From Streptomyces sp. NBC_00443 (lineage in GTDB: Bacteria; Actinomycetota; Actinomycetes; Streptomycetales; Streptomycetaceae): a stretch of DNA of 64,000 bases. The DNA is taken from the NCBI RefSeq assembly GCF_036014175.1, contig NZ_CP107917.1:5766001-5830000 (forward strand), given 5' to 3'. The position numbers were made by a program, and so were the translations under genes. The notes under the pieces are model-generated. The model was given only the letters and a program-made list of their open reading frames with translations. It did not search any database and was not told the DNA's origin. The number at the start of each line of letters is the position of its first letter. The first letter of the stretch is position 1. This document shows positions 25,108-33,335 of this stretch, piece after piece.

Positions 25108-26568
25108 ATGGAGACTCGGACTCCGCTATTCGAGGAATTCGACCCTGCGAGTGACTGCGACTGCCCGGGATGCGTTCACTGGAGACGTGTTCTGCCGCAT
25201 TCCACGACCGGCCGTCACCCGGCCGCCCACCGGGCGCTGATCCTCGCCGCAGCCGCCTCCACGACCCTCGCCGTAGGCCATACGGCCCCGGCCCTCGCCG
25301 CCCCCCACGTCACCGAACGTCCGGGCGTTCCCGCAGGTGACGAGCCCCCTACGCCCCAGGGAGCCCGGGCCCCGTTGCACGGCCCGGGCGAGCAGCCGGC
25401 CACGCCTGCCGGCCCGGTCAAGACGCCCGCGACCACCCGCGCGGAGATCATCACGCGGGCCAAGAAATGGGTCGCCGCGAAAGTTCCGTACAGCATGTCC
25501 AGGTACTGGTCGGACGGATACCGGCAGGACTGCTCGGGCTTCGTCTCGATGGCCTGGAACCTGCCCGGAAACGAATGGACCGGCAGCCTCCACGACTACG
25601 GCGTACGCATCGCCAAGAAGGATCTGCAGCCCGGCGACATGCTGCTGTTCCACAATCCGGCGGACCCCGAGAAAGGCTCGCACGTCGTCATTTTCGGCGG
25701 TTGGACGGACCACACGCACACCTACTACGTCGCCTACGAGTCGACACCGCCGCACGCCCGGCGGAAGACCACCCCGTACGCCTACTCGAGCCACTCCGAC
25801 CGCTATGTGCCCTACCGCTACAAGGGGCTCAAGACCGCCACGACGGATATCGAACCGGCCCCCGAGAAGCAGGAGCCCGTGAAGCAGGACAGCACGAAGC
25901 CGGCCACGGAGAAGCAGGAGCCCGTGAAGCAGGACAGCACGAAGCCGGACACCGAGAAGCAGGAGCCCGTGAAGCCGGCCCCGGCCAAGCCGGCCATCGC
26001 CCAGCCCGGGGCCCCGCAGAGTGTGACGGCATACCCGGGACGGGCGTATTTCGGCCCGGGGGCCAACAACAAGCACGTCGACCGGCTGGGCCGCCTCCTC
26101 GTCGAGCGCGGCGCCGGCCGGTACTACACCTCCGCACCCGGCCCCCGCTGGACGGACGCGGACCGACGGGCCACGCAGGCCTTCCAGCAGGCGCAGGGCT
26201 GGCGGGGCCAGGACGCGGACGGGCTGCCGGGGCCGCAGACGTGGCTGCTGCTGGTGACGGGCAAGGGCAAGGACGTGCCGGGCGGGGCGGTGGGTGCGGC
26301 CAGGCCCGCGCAGCCGGCGTCGCACGGGGTGCCGGGCTATCCGGGGCGGGCGCTGTTCCGGCCGGGCGCCGACAACGAGTACGTCACCCGGCTCGGCAGG
26401 CAGCTGGTCAAGAAGGGGTTCGGCAAGCACTACAAGACCGGGCCGGGACCGCGCTGGGGCGAGGCGGACCGGCGGGGCGTCGAGGCCTTCCAGCGTGCCC
26501 AGGGCTGGCGGGGCGGCGCGGCGGACGGCCTTCCGGGGCCGGAGACCTGGCGGCGGCTCTTCTCGTAA
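25108..26568 (+). CDS. NlpC/P60-type protein with two C-terminal peptidoglycan-binding-like repeats
   Basis: A 486-residue exported protein; ATG 25108 follows the ribosome site GAGGGG. The N-terminus has a Cys-rich patch (SDCDCPGCVHW, 15-25) before a hydrophobic segment (about 43-65). The peptidase-like domain (about 110-240) has the catalytic Cys142 (RQDCSGFVS) and His192 (GSHVVIFGGW). Then comes a Lys/Glu/Pro linker of 15-residue repeats (about 250-300). Two similar domains of about 75 residues follow (YPGRxxFxPG... PGPRW... FQxAQGWRG... GLPGPxTW), of the peptidoglycan-binding type. It probably cleaves or trims cell wall. It lies in the csl-LPMO neighbourhood, where a cell-wall function would fit glycan deposition. 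Confidence 0.82.
   Translation: METRTPLFEEFDPASDCDCPGCVHWRRVLPHSTTGRHPAAHRALILAAAASTTLAVGHTAPALAAPHVTERPGVPAGDEPPTPQGARAPLHGPGEQPATPAGPVKTPATTRAEIITRAKKWVAAKVPYSMSRYWSDGYRQDCSGFVSMAWNLPGNEWTGSLHDYGVRIAKKDLQPGDMLLFHNPADPEKGSHVVIFGGWTDHTHTYYVAYESTPPHARRKTTPYAYSSHSDRYVPYRYKGLKTATTDIEPAPEKQEPVKQDSTKPATEKQEPVKQDSTKPDTEKQEPVKPAPAKPAIAQPGAPQSVTAYPGRAYFGPGANNKHVDRLGRLLVERGAGRYYTSAPGPRWTDADRRATQAFQQAQGWRGQDADGLPGPQTWLLLVTGKGKDVPGGAVGAARPAQPASHGVPGYPGRALFRPGADNEYVTRLGRQLVKKGFGKHYKTGPGPRWGEADRRGVEAFQRAQGWRGGAADGLPGPETWRRLFS
25864..25976 (+). repeat. 45-bp tandem repeats in the linker of the NlpC/P60 gene
   Basis: Two full units and a partial third encode the 15-residue EKQEPVKQDSTKPxT segment in frame, forming a charged spacer between the peptidase and wall-binding domains. 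Confidence 0.85.
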
Positions 26569-26625
26569 CGCCGCAATCCGACAACCACTGTTGTGACGCA
26601 TCTGGCGCGGAGGCTGGAGGCACGC

Positions 26626-27765
26626 ATGACCACGACCACTTCTCACACGCCCGAACCCGAGGGGCACGCGGGGTTCGAGGGGCCGGCCGACGTGCCTGCC
26701 CGGCCCGCGCGGCTGATCCAGAACGAGGCGACCACCGAGATCCCCGTCCATCTGCTGTTCCGCGACGAGGCGGGCCCGGTGTCGGTGCCGCTCAGACCGA
26801 CGGTCGTGGCGCGCCGGCAGGGCACGGGGGAGCAGCCGCGGCTGCGCCGCCCGGTGCAGCCGAAGCCGCGTCCCGCTCCGGAGGTCGACCCCGACCTGGT
26901 GGAGCGGCCCGCGCGGGTGCTGCCGGGGGTGGCGGGGGTGCTCGCCGGTGCCTGCGGGGCGGCCGGGTGCCTGGCCACCTCGTGGTGGGCCGGGGTGCTG
27001 CCGCAGCTGGCGGTGGAGGCGCTGCGGTTGCCGGCGTCCGCGGGTGCGGGGCTGGGGCCCGCGCAGTGGGCGGCGTACGCGGGGGCCGGAGCCCTTGGGT
27101 GCGTCGGCCTGGGCGGGCTCGCTCGGGGGCGGACCGGGCGGGCCTGGGTGCTGGGGCTGTTCGGCCGCTACCAGGGGACGGTCCGGCGCACCGGCCTGCT
27201 GTGGGTCAACCCGCTGCTGCTGCGCCGCCGGGTCGACGTACGGCTGCGGCACTGGCGCAGTGAGGCGATGCAGGCGGCGGACGGCAACGGGGTCGCGCTG
27301 CGGGTGGTCGTCCTGGTGGTGTGGCGGGTGAAGGACACCGCGCGGGCGACGCTCGGAGTGGAGGACCACGAGCTCTACTTGCGCGAGTGCGTGGAGGCGG
27401 CGCTCGCCCGGGTGCCGGTGGAGATGCCGGGTGCCACACGGGGTTGTGCCGAGGTGACCGCGGACGCGTTGACCCGGACGGTCGTGCGGGACGCGGGCAT
27501 GGTCGGGCTGGAGGTGTTCTCGGTGCGGCCGGTGCGGGTGGAGTACGCCCCCGAGGTCGCCGCCGCCATGCACCGTCGCCGTATCGCCGCACTGGACGCG
27601 CAGGCCCGGGCGACCATGCTCACCTCGGTCGTCGACTCGGTGGAGGACACGGTGACGACGCTGACCATGCGGGGCCTGGTCGAACTCGACGACTACGAAC
27701 GCAAGGCGCTGGTCAAGGACTTGACGGTGGCTTTCTGCGCGGGGCGGGGGGAGACGGGCGGCTGA
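26626..27765 (+). CDS. SPFH/band 7-like membrane protein
   Basis: A 379-residue protein; ATG 26626 has the ribosome site GGAGG 6 bases upstream. A Pro/Arg-rich cytosolic N-terminus (1-95) precedes two hydrophobic segments (about 98-118 and 135-160). The rest resembles an SPFH (stomatin/prohibitin/flotillin) domain: GTVRRTGLLWVNPLLLRRRVD, then ALRVVVLVVWRVKDTARATLGV, LRECVEAALARV, and a coiled region (HRRRIAALDAQARATMLTSVVD). SPFH proteins organise membrane microdomains. It sits between the NlpC/P60 gene and the LPMO gene in the csl region, where a scaffold for the tip-located glycan machinery is conceivable, but this is an inference. Confidence 0.75.
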   Translation: MTTTTSHTPEPEGHAGFEGPADVPARPARLIQNEATTEIPVHLLFRDEAGPVSVPLRPTVVARRQGTGEQPRLRRPVQPKPRPAPEVDPDLVERPARVLPGVAGVLAGACGAAGCLATSWWAGVLPQLAVEALRLPASAGAGLGPAQWAAYAGAGALGCVGLGGLARGRTGRAWVLGLFGRYQGTVRRTGLLWVNPLLLRRRVDVRLRHWRSEAMQAADGNGVALRVVVLVVWRVKDTARATLGVEDHELYLRECVEAALARVPVEMPGATRGCAEVTADALTRTVVRDAGMVGLEVFSVRPVRVEYAPEVAAAMHRRRIAALDAQARATMLTSVVDSVEDTVTTLTMRGLVELDDYERKALVKDLTVAFCAGRGETGG

Positions 27766-27787
27766 CGGCACGAACCTGACGGAACGT

Positions 27788-27820
27788 CGAACATGTTCGT
27801 CGATTGGTATGGACATGTTC
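27788..27820. promoter_or_regulatory. Paired ACATGT palindromes before the LPMO gene
   Basis: CGAACATGTTCG (27788-27799) is a perfect 12-bp palindrome. GGACATGTTC (27811-27820) repeats the ACATGT centre 22 bases on, two helical turns away. The regulator is unknown. Confidence 0.45.
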
Positions 27821-27843
27821 AACAGTCAGCAATAATCTGAGAC

Positions 27844-27857
27844 TTGGTCTAGACCTG
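27844..27857. promoter_or_regulatory. DasR-type operator (dre-like) before the LPMO gene
   Basis: TTGGTCTAGACCTG contains the perfect palindrome GGTCTAGACC (27846-27855), the core of the dre consensus recognised by DasR, the N-acetylglucosamine-responsive GntR regulator of chitin genes in Streptomyces. It ends 43 bases before the start codon. Confidence 0.65.
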
Positions 27858-27898
27858 CAAGCTCGCCGAACTTCCCCCACGTTCCCAGGAGCAGCAGC

Positions 27899-28504
27899 AT
27901 GCGCAGAAAGACCAAGCTGTCCGCCGCCGCACTCGGACTCACCACGGCCGGAGCCCTCGTGCTCTCCGCCGGAGGCGCGTCCAGCCACGGCTACACCGAC
28001 CTCCCCATCAGCCGTCAGAAGCTCTGTCAGAACGGCACCGTGACCAACTGCGGCTCCATCCAGTGGGAGCCGCAGAGCGTCGAGGGCCCCAAGGGCTTCC
28101 CGGGCTCCGGCCCGGCCGACGGGTCGATATGCAACGGCGGGCTGGGCCAGTTCAGCCAGCTCAGCGCGTCGAAGACGCCGTCCGGGGGCGCCTGGCCCAC
28201 CACCAGGGTGACCGGCGGTCAGAACTACACCTTCCGCTGGCAGTTCACGGCCATGCACGCCACGACCGACTTCCGGTACTACGTCACCAAGCCGGGCTGG
28301 AACCAGAACCACAACCTGTCCCGCTCCGACCTCAACCTCACGCCGTTCTTCACGGTCCCCTACAACGGGCAGCGGCCGCCGTCCACGCTCTCGCACAGTG
28401 GAAGGCTGCCGTCCGGACTGAGCGGCCACCACGTCATCCTCGCGGTGTGGACGATCGCCGACACGAGCAACGCGTTCTACGCCTGCTCGGACGTCACGTT
28501 CTGA
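27899..28504 (+). CDS. lpmP: AA10 lytic polysaccharide monooxygenase (LpmP-like)
   Basis: A 201-residue secreted copper enzyme. The signal peptide (1-29) ends GGASS, exposing His30 as the new N-terminus; with His120 (TAMHATTDF) this forms the copper histidine brace. GYTDLPISRQ is the typical AA10 start, and Cys residues 43, 51, 78 and one near the C-terminus allow two disulfides. AA10 enzymes oxidatively cleave chitin or cellulose. In Streptomyces csl loci an AA10 enzyme, LpmP, acts with CslA and GlxA in glycan deposition, and the position here matches. The dre-like site upstream suggests control by chitin-derived amino sugars. A terminator follows. Confidence 0.9.
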   Translation: MRRKTKLSAAALGLTTAGALVLSAGGASSHGYTDLPISRQKLCQNGTVTNCGSIQWEPQSVEGPKGFPGSGPADGSICNGGLGQFSQLSASKTPSGGAWPTTRVTGGQNYTFRWQFTAMHATTDFRYYVTKPGWNQNHNLSRSDLNLTPFFTVPYNGQRPPSTLSHSGRLPSGLSGHHVILAVWTIADTSNAFYACSDVTF

Positions 28505-28526
28505 GGTTCTCTTGAGTCAGAACCCC

Positions 28527-28559
28527 GGCCGGCGTGGGTAGATCACTCCCACGCCGGCC
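28527..28559 (+). terminator. Terminator of the LPMO gene
   Basis: A 12-bp perfect stem (28527-28538 GGCCGGCGTGGG with 28548-28559) and a 9-base loop, starting 23 bases after the stop. Confidence 0.85.
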
Positions 28560-28595
28560 CATCGGGGTCGGCGCACCGACCTCGGGGGAAGCGCT

Positions 28596-29111
28596 ATGGA
28601 CCTGTTCTTCTATCTGGTGCCCGGCCTCATCCTGGCCGTCGTCCTCTACGGCGCGTACCGCGTGGTGCGCCGCTCGCTGCAGATCCGTAGTGCCTGGAAC
28701 AGCGGGTTGACGGCCCAGGCGCGCTGTCTGCGCATGTTCACGACGACCCACGGCGGCAGCGGCGACACGTCCGTGAGCACCACGCTGCACCACGTCTACG
28801 AGTTCACCGCGCGCGACGGCCGCGTGGTCCGCTTCGAGGAGGAGGACGGCCCGGCGACCATCCTCGAGGGCGACATCGTCACCGTCCACTACGCCGAAGG
28901 ACGCGACGTGGTCGCCACGGCCAAAACCCCGCGCCGCGCCAAGCTGGCGGCGTCCACCGGCGGCGTCCTGGTGTTCCTCGGTGTGGCCGCGGTGTTCTGC
29001 GTGGGATTCATGGTCACGTACCACCAGATGTCCAACGAGTTCGGCTTCGGCGAGGGCACCGACGACACGGGCGACACGGTCGTCATCGACGGCGTCACGA
29101 TGACCCCGTGA
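28596..29111 (+). CDS. DUF3592-type membrane protein
   Basis: A 171-residue protein with membrane segments at about 4-22 and 112-135, and between them an extracytosolic or cytosolic beta-rich domain (TLHHVYEFTARDGRVVRFEEEDGP, split by strands; GDIVTVHYAEGRD) typical of the DUF3592 family. The acidic C-terminus (GTDDTGDT) follows the second segment. Function is unknown. It is isolated between the LPMO terminator and the broken acyl-CoA synthetase gene. Confidence 0.72.
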   Translation: MDLFFYLVPGLILAVVLYGAYRVVRRSLQIRSAWNSGLTAQARCLRMFTTTHGGSGDTSVSTTLHHVYEFTARDGRVVRFEEEDGPATILEGDIVTVHYAEGRDVVATAKTPRRAKLAASTGGVLVFLGVAAVFCVGFMVTYHQMSNEFGFGEGTDDTGDTVVIDGVTMTP

Positions 29112-29156
29112 CATAACCCTCCACATCTGACGGGCCATCAATTACCGTGCGCCGCC

Positions 29157-30807
29157 ATGGAGTCCACTACGGGACGCACGGTCGCGGAGCTGGTGGCGGC
29201 GCGGTGGGACGACCACCGGCCGGGGCTGTGGTTCGAGGGCGGGGTGCTCACGCAGCACGAGGTGGCCGCCGGTGCCGCAGCCCGTGCGGCACTGCTGGCC
29301 GACCTGCTGCCGCCCGGCGCCGAGCCGCACATCGGGGTGTTGCTCGACAACACCCCCGAGTACCCCCTGTGGCTGAGCGCGGCCGCCCTCGCGGGGGCCG
29401 CTGTCGCCGGGATCAACCCCACCCGCCGCGGCGCCGAGCTCGCCCGCGACATCCTGCACACCGAGTGCCGGGTGCTGGTCACCGAGCGGGCCCACCTGCC
29501 TCTGCTGGAGGGCCTCGAGCTGACCGGCGTACGCCTGCTGCTGACCGGGACGCCCGAGTACGACGCCCTGCTCGCCCCGTACGCCGAAGCCCGGCCCGAC
29601 CCCTCCCGTGCCGCCCCGCACGACCGGCTCCTGTTGTACTTCACCTCCGGCTCGACCGGCGCCCCCAAGGCCGCGATATGCAGCCAGGGGCGGCTGGCCG
29701 CGGCGGGGTACTCCCTGGCGGACCAGTTCCGGGTGCGGCCCGACGACGTGCACTACGTCTGCATGCCGATGTTCCACGGCAACGCCGTGATCGCCGACTG
29801 GGCGCCCGCCCTCGCGGCCGGCGCGGGCGTGGTGCTGCGGCGGCGGTTCTCGGCGTCCGGGTTCCTGGCGGACGTACGGGCGTACGGGGCCACGTACTTC
29901 ACCTACGTCGGCCGGGCGGTCCAGTACCTCCTCGCCACCGAGCCGCACCCCGACGACCGGGACAATCCGCTGCGGCTCGGCTTCGGGACGGAGGCGGGGA
30001 CGCAGGACGCGGCGGCCTTCGAGCGGCGGTTCGGGGTGCGGCTGGTGGAGGGGTACGGGTCGTCGGAGGGCGGGGCCGCGATCCCGTGCGCCCGGGACTC
30101 CCCGGGGTGCGGTGGGCCGGGCGGGGCCCGGGCTCGTCGTGCTGGACGCGGAGACGCGGGAGGAGTGCCCGTCCGCGGTCCTCGATCCGGCCGGGCGGCT
30201 GCTGAACGGGGACGAGGCGATAGGGGAGCTGGTGAACCGGGCGCCGAACCCCTTCGAGGGGTACTGGCGCAATCCGGAGGCGGAGGCCGAGCGGCGGCGG
30301 GACGGCTGGTACTGGACCGGCGACCTGTTCTACCGGGACGGTGACGGCTATCTCTACTTCGCCGGCCGCACGGACGACCGGATCCGCGTCGACAGCGAGA
30401 ACCTCGCCGCCGCGATGATCGAGAACATCCTCGCGCGGTACGAGGGGGCGTCGGCCGTAGCGGTGTACGCCGTGCCCGATCCGGTGACCGGGGACCAGGT
30501 GATGGCGACGATCGCCGGGACCTTCGACCCGGTCGCCTTCGCGGACTTCTTGGCCGCTCAGCCCGATCTCGGGACCAAGATGGCGCCCCGGTTCGTGCGG
30601 GTGGTGGAGCGGATGCCGGTCACGGCCACGAACAAGATTCACCGGGCGGGGCTGCGGGGGGACGGCGTGCGGTGCGCCGACCCGGTGTGGTGGCGGCCGC
30701 CCGGAGAGCGGACGTATCGGAGACTGGAGAACGCCGAAGGACCCCCCGCTCCCACGAGAGGCCCTTCACCGGTGCGCCGCCAGGGACTCGAACCCCGGAC
30801 CCGCTGA
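29157..30807 (+). pseudogene. AMP-dependent acyl-CoA synthetase, frameshifted and 3'-fused to a tRNA-Lys region
   Basis: The first frame (29157 to about 30085) encodes the N-terminal AMP-binding domain with LLLYFTSGSTGAPKAAI (P-loop-like A3 motif), MPMFHGNAVI and EGYGSSEGGAA. The remaining frame (about 30086-30807) encodes the hinge and lysine domain (WYWTGDLFYRDGDGYLYFAGRTDD, TATNKIHRAGLRGD). Dropping one C from 30083-30085 joins them as EGGAAIRAPGTP. The enzyme would activate a carboxylic acid with ATP and CoA. The C-terminus is also odd: after GERTYRRL the frame runs through the tRNA terminator and stops inside the antisense of tRNA-Lys copy 2, where other members have a further helix. A start-site ribosome signal is weak. 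Confidence 0.8.
30736..30767 (-). terminator. Terminator of tRNA-Lys copy 2
   Basis: GAAGG (30736-30740) and CCTTC (30763-30767) enclose further C/G pairing, 6 bases past the tRNA 3' end on the minus strand. It is related to the hairpins at the two other tRNA-Lys genes. Confidence 0.6.
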
Positions 30808-30846
30808 TTAAGAGTCAGCTGCTCTAACCAACTGAGCTAGCGGCGC
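30773..30846 (-). tRNA. tRNA-Lys (anticodon CTT), copy 2
   Basis: Identical in all 74 positions to copies 1 and 3, with anticodon loop CTCTTAA. Unlike those two copies it has no additional tRNA 3'-half repeat downstream. The frameshifted acyl-CoA synthetase frame runs 35 bases into it from the other strand. Confidence 0.97.
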
Positions 30847-30965
30847 ATGACTCGCGCCCACCGCGTTCACTGTGCTCCCGCGGCTGGCGACGGAGAAAAT
30901 AATACCTGGCCCGAAGGGGTGCTTCTGACCACCCCGACCGCCCCGGATCACCGGGCCCGCGCGGC

Positions 30966-31724
30966 CTAGATCGCCAGCGACAGCAGCACCGGCGCCGCGT
31001 TCCGGTTCAGCGCGTCCGCCGCCTGGCGCAGCCGGTGGGCGTGCTCGAGCGGGAGCGACAGGGCCAGGCAGCCCACCGACGACCCGGCCGTGATCGGGAC
31101 CGCCGCGCACACCGTGCCCACCGCGTACTCCTGGAGGTCGAGGTGGGGAACCGTCGGCGGCTGGGACTCCAGGCGGGACAGCAGGACCCGGTCGCTGGTG
31201 ATCGTGCGCGAGGTGAGGCGGGCCATCTTGTGGCGGGAGAGGTGATCGCGCCGGCCGTTGTGGTCGAGCTGGCCGAGCAGGCTCTTGCCGATCGCGGTGG
31301 CGTGGGCGGAGAAACGGAAGTCGACCCACTCGTTGACCACGGGGGTGGCCGGCCCCGCCGCGTACTGGTCGATCTTGATCTCGCCGTCGACGTACCGGCT
31401 GATGTAGACGGCGGCGCCGACCGAGTCGCGCAGCCGGTCGAGGGTGCGCTGGAGGTTCTCGCGCAGGGCCTGCTCGCGGCCCTGCGCGGAGCCGAGGCGG
31501 GCCAGGGCCTCGCCCGTGACGTACGCCCCGTCGGCGACCTGCTCGACGTAGCCCTCGCGGCGCAGCATCAGCAGGAGGCCCGTCAGGCGCTCGGGGCCGA
31601 TGCCCGTCTGCCGCGCGAGCTCGGTGTCGGTGACTCCGGTGCTGTGCCGCGCCACGGTCTCCAGGACGCGCAGGGCGTCCTGGGCCGAGTGGTACGGCGT
31701 CGTCGGCTCGTGCTGCAGCGCCAC
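30966..31724 (-). CDS. IclR-family transcriptional regulator
   Basis: A 252-residue protein from GTG 31724, which follows the ribosome site AGGGGG; longer in-frame starts lack one. The helix-turn-helix is near the N-terminus (TDTELARQTGIGPERLTGLLLMLRREG in two helices), and the effector domain covers about 75-250 (RFSAHATAIGKSLLGQL, AVPITAGSSVGCLALSLP). IclR proteins bind small organic acids. It is transcribed in the same direction as, and downstream of, the ehu-type importer genes (173 bases after ehuA), so it is the likely regulator of that importer and the amidase/isomerase genes. Confidence 0.85.
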   Translation of the reverse strand: MALQHEPTTPYHSAQDALRVLETVARHSTGVTDTELARQTGIGPERLTGLLLMLRREGYVEQVADGAYVTGEALARLGSAQGREQALRENLQRTLDRLRDSVGAAVYISRYVDGEIKIDQYAAGPATPVVNEWVDFRFSAHATAIGKSLLGQLDHNGRRDHLSRHKMARLTSRTITSDRVLLSRLESQPPTVPHLDLQEYAVGTVCAAVPITAGSSVGCLALSLPLEHAHRLRQAADALNRNAAPVLLSLAI

Positions 31725-31897
31725 GGTTCCCCCTGCGGTCGCACGTCGCTTCTCATTGGGCCGGGTTCGTGTCAGCCAATCTCCTTCACGATAACCGGCA
31801 AGAGGCTGGTAGCTAGCGGTTGTTGACGAGATTGCGACGCCCTCAACTGCGGTACCAGCACTCTGGCATATGCCCACGTCACTGGCCGGTCCCGAAG

Positions 31898-32674
31898 TCA
31901 CAGCACAGCGCTGAGGAACTCCCTCGTGCGGTCGTTCTCCGGGTCGTTGAAGATCTTCTCCGGGCTGCCGGACTCGATCACCCGGCCGGAGTCGAACATC
32001 AGGACCTGGTCCGAGATGTCACGGGCGAAATTCATCTCGTGGGTCACGCAGAGCATGGTGATGTCGGTGGTGCGGGCGATGTCCCGCAGCACGTCGAGCA
32101 CGCCCGCGACCAGCTCCGGGTCCAGCGCCGAGGTCACCTCGTCGAGCAGCAGAATCTGCGGGCGCATCGCCAGTGCCCGCGCGATCGCCACCCGCTGCTG
32201 CTGACCGCCGGACAGCTGGGTCGGGCGCGCGTCGCACTTGTCCGCGAGACCGACCAGGTCGAGCAGCTCGCGGGCGCGCGCCTCCGCCTCGTCCTTGGGC
32301 AGGCCGAGGACGGTGACCGGGGCCTCGGTGATGTTGCGCAGCACCGACATGTTCGGGAACAGGTTGAACTGCTGGAACACCATCCCGATCTTCTTGCGGA
32401 CCTCGCGGACCTGCTTCTCCGGTGCCGGGAAGAGCTTGTCCCCGGCCACCGTGATGCTGCCCTCGTCCGGCTTGAGCAGGGTCATCAGCAGCCGCAGGAT
32501 CGTCGTCTTGCCGGAGCCGGACGGGCCGATCAGCGTGACGTGCTTGCCGGACTCGACGGAGAAGTCGAGACCGTCGAGGACCGTGTTGGACCCGAAGCGC
32601 TTGGTGACGTGGTCGAAGCGGATCAGTTCGCTGCCGTCCACCGGCGGGTTGGCGCTCGCGTCGGGATCTTTCAT
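31898..32674 (-). CDS. ehuA: EhuA-type polar amino acid importer, ATP-binding protein
   Basis: A 258-residue ATPase. Walker A GPSGSGKTT, Q-loop MVFQQFNLFPNM, signature LSGGQQQRVAIARAL, Walker B ILLLDEVTSALD and H-loop VTHEMNFARD are intact. It is of the His/Glu/Arg-type (HisP/GlnQ) family and is closest to EhuA proteins of ectoine/hydroxyectoine importers. ATG 32674 lies 11 bases after the ehuD stop. The last gene of the ehuB-C-D-A operon. Ectoine is the annotation of the family; the neighbouring catabolic genes argue for caution about the substrate. Confidence 0.82.
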   Translation of the reverse strand: MKDPDASANPPVDGSELIRFDHVTKRFGSNTVLDGLDFSVESGKHVTLIGPSGSGKTTILRLLMTLLKPDEGSITVAGDKLFPAPEKQVREVRKKIGMVFQQFNLFPNMSVLRNITEAPVTVLGLPKDEAEARARELLDLVGLADKCDARPTQLSGGQQQRVAIARALAMRPQILLLDEVTSALDPELVAGVLDVLRDIARTTDITMLCVTHEMNFARDISDQVLMFDSGRVIESGSPEKIFNDPENDRTREFLSAVL

Positions 32675-32684
32675 GAGAGGGGTG

Positions 32685-33335
32685 TCAGCGGACAAGGCGT
32701 CGCTCCAGGGCTCGTACGAGAAGGGAGGCCGGGTAGGCGATGAAGATGAAGGCCACACCGATGACCGTCAGGGGCTCGGTGAACTGGAAGGTGTCCTGCG
32801 CGAACAGCCGCGCCTGACCGAGCATCTCCATGACCGTGATCGTCATCAGGATGGGTGTGTCCTTGAGCATCGCGATGACGTAGTTGCCGAGTGCCGGCAC
32901 GACCCGGCGGATCGCCTGCGGGAGGATCACCACCCGCCACGTCCTGGTCACCGGCAGGTTCAGTGCCGTCGCGGCCTCCCACTGGCCGACGGGCACCGCC
33001 TCGATGCCGGCCCGGTAGACCTGCATCGTGTACGTCGAGTAGTGCAGCCCGATCGCGAAGACGCCGGTGGTCAGCGCCGAGGCGGTGATGCCCCACTCGG
33101 GCAGCACGTAGAAGAGGAAGAACAGCTGCACCAGCAGGGGGGTGTTGCGGATGAACTCCGTGACCGCCCCGACCGGCCAGCGCACAAAGCGGCTCGGTGC
33201 GCGCATCAGCAGCGCCCACACCAGGCCCAGCGCGAACGAGATCAGCGAGCCGAGGACCAGGATCTGCAGCGTGAGCAGCAGTCCGTCCCAGAAACGCGGC
33301 ATGAAGTCGGCGACAGCGCCCCAGTCCCAGGTCAT
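32685..33335 (-). CDS. ehuD: EhuD-type amino acid importer permease
   Basis: A 216-residue permease with about five membrane segments. The EAA docking loop is EAATALNLPVTRTWRVVILP (about 141-160). FIRNTPLLVQLFFLFYVLP is the typical polar-amino-acid permease signature. Its start overlaps the ehuC stop by one base. Confidence 0.83.
   Translation of the reverse strand: MTWDWGAVADFMPRFWDGLLLTLQILVLGSLISFALGLVWALLMRAPSRFVRWPVGAVTEFIRNTPLLVQLFFLFYVLPEWGITASALTTGVFAIGLHYSTYTMQVYRAGIEAVPVGQWEAATALNLPVTRTWRVVILPQAIRRVVPALGNYVIAMLKDTPILMTITVMEMLGQARLFAQDTFQFTEPLTVIGVAFIFIAYPASLLVRALERRLVR

Noticed and set aside
29157..30807. Programmed ribosomal frameshift in the acyl-CoA synthetase
   Set aside because: No slippery heptamer or downstream pseudoknot is evident, and single-base defects of the same kind occur in three other genes.
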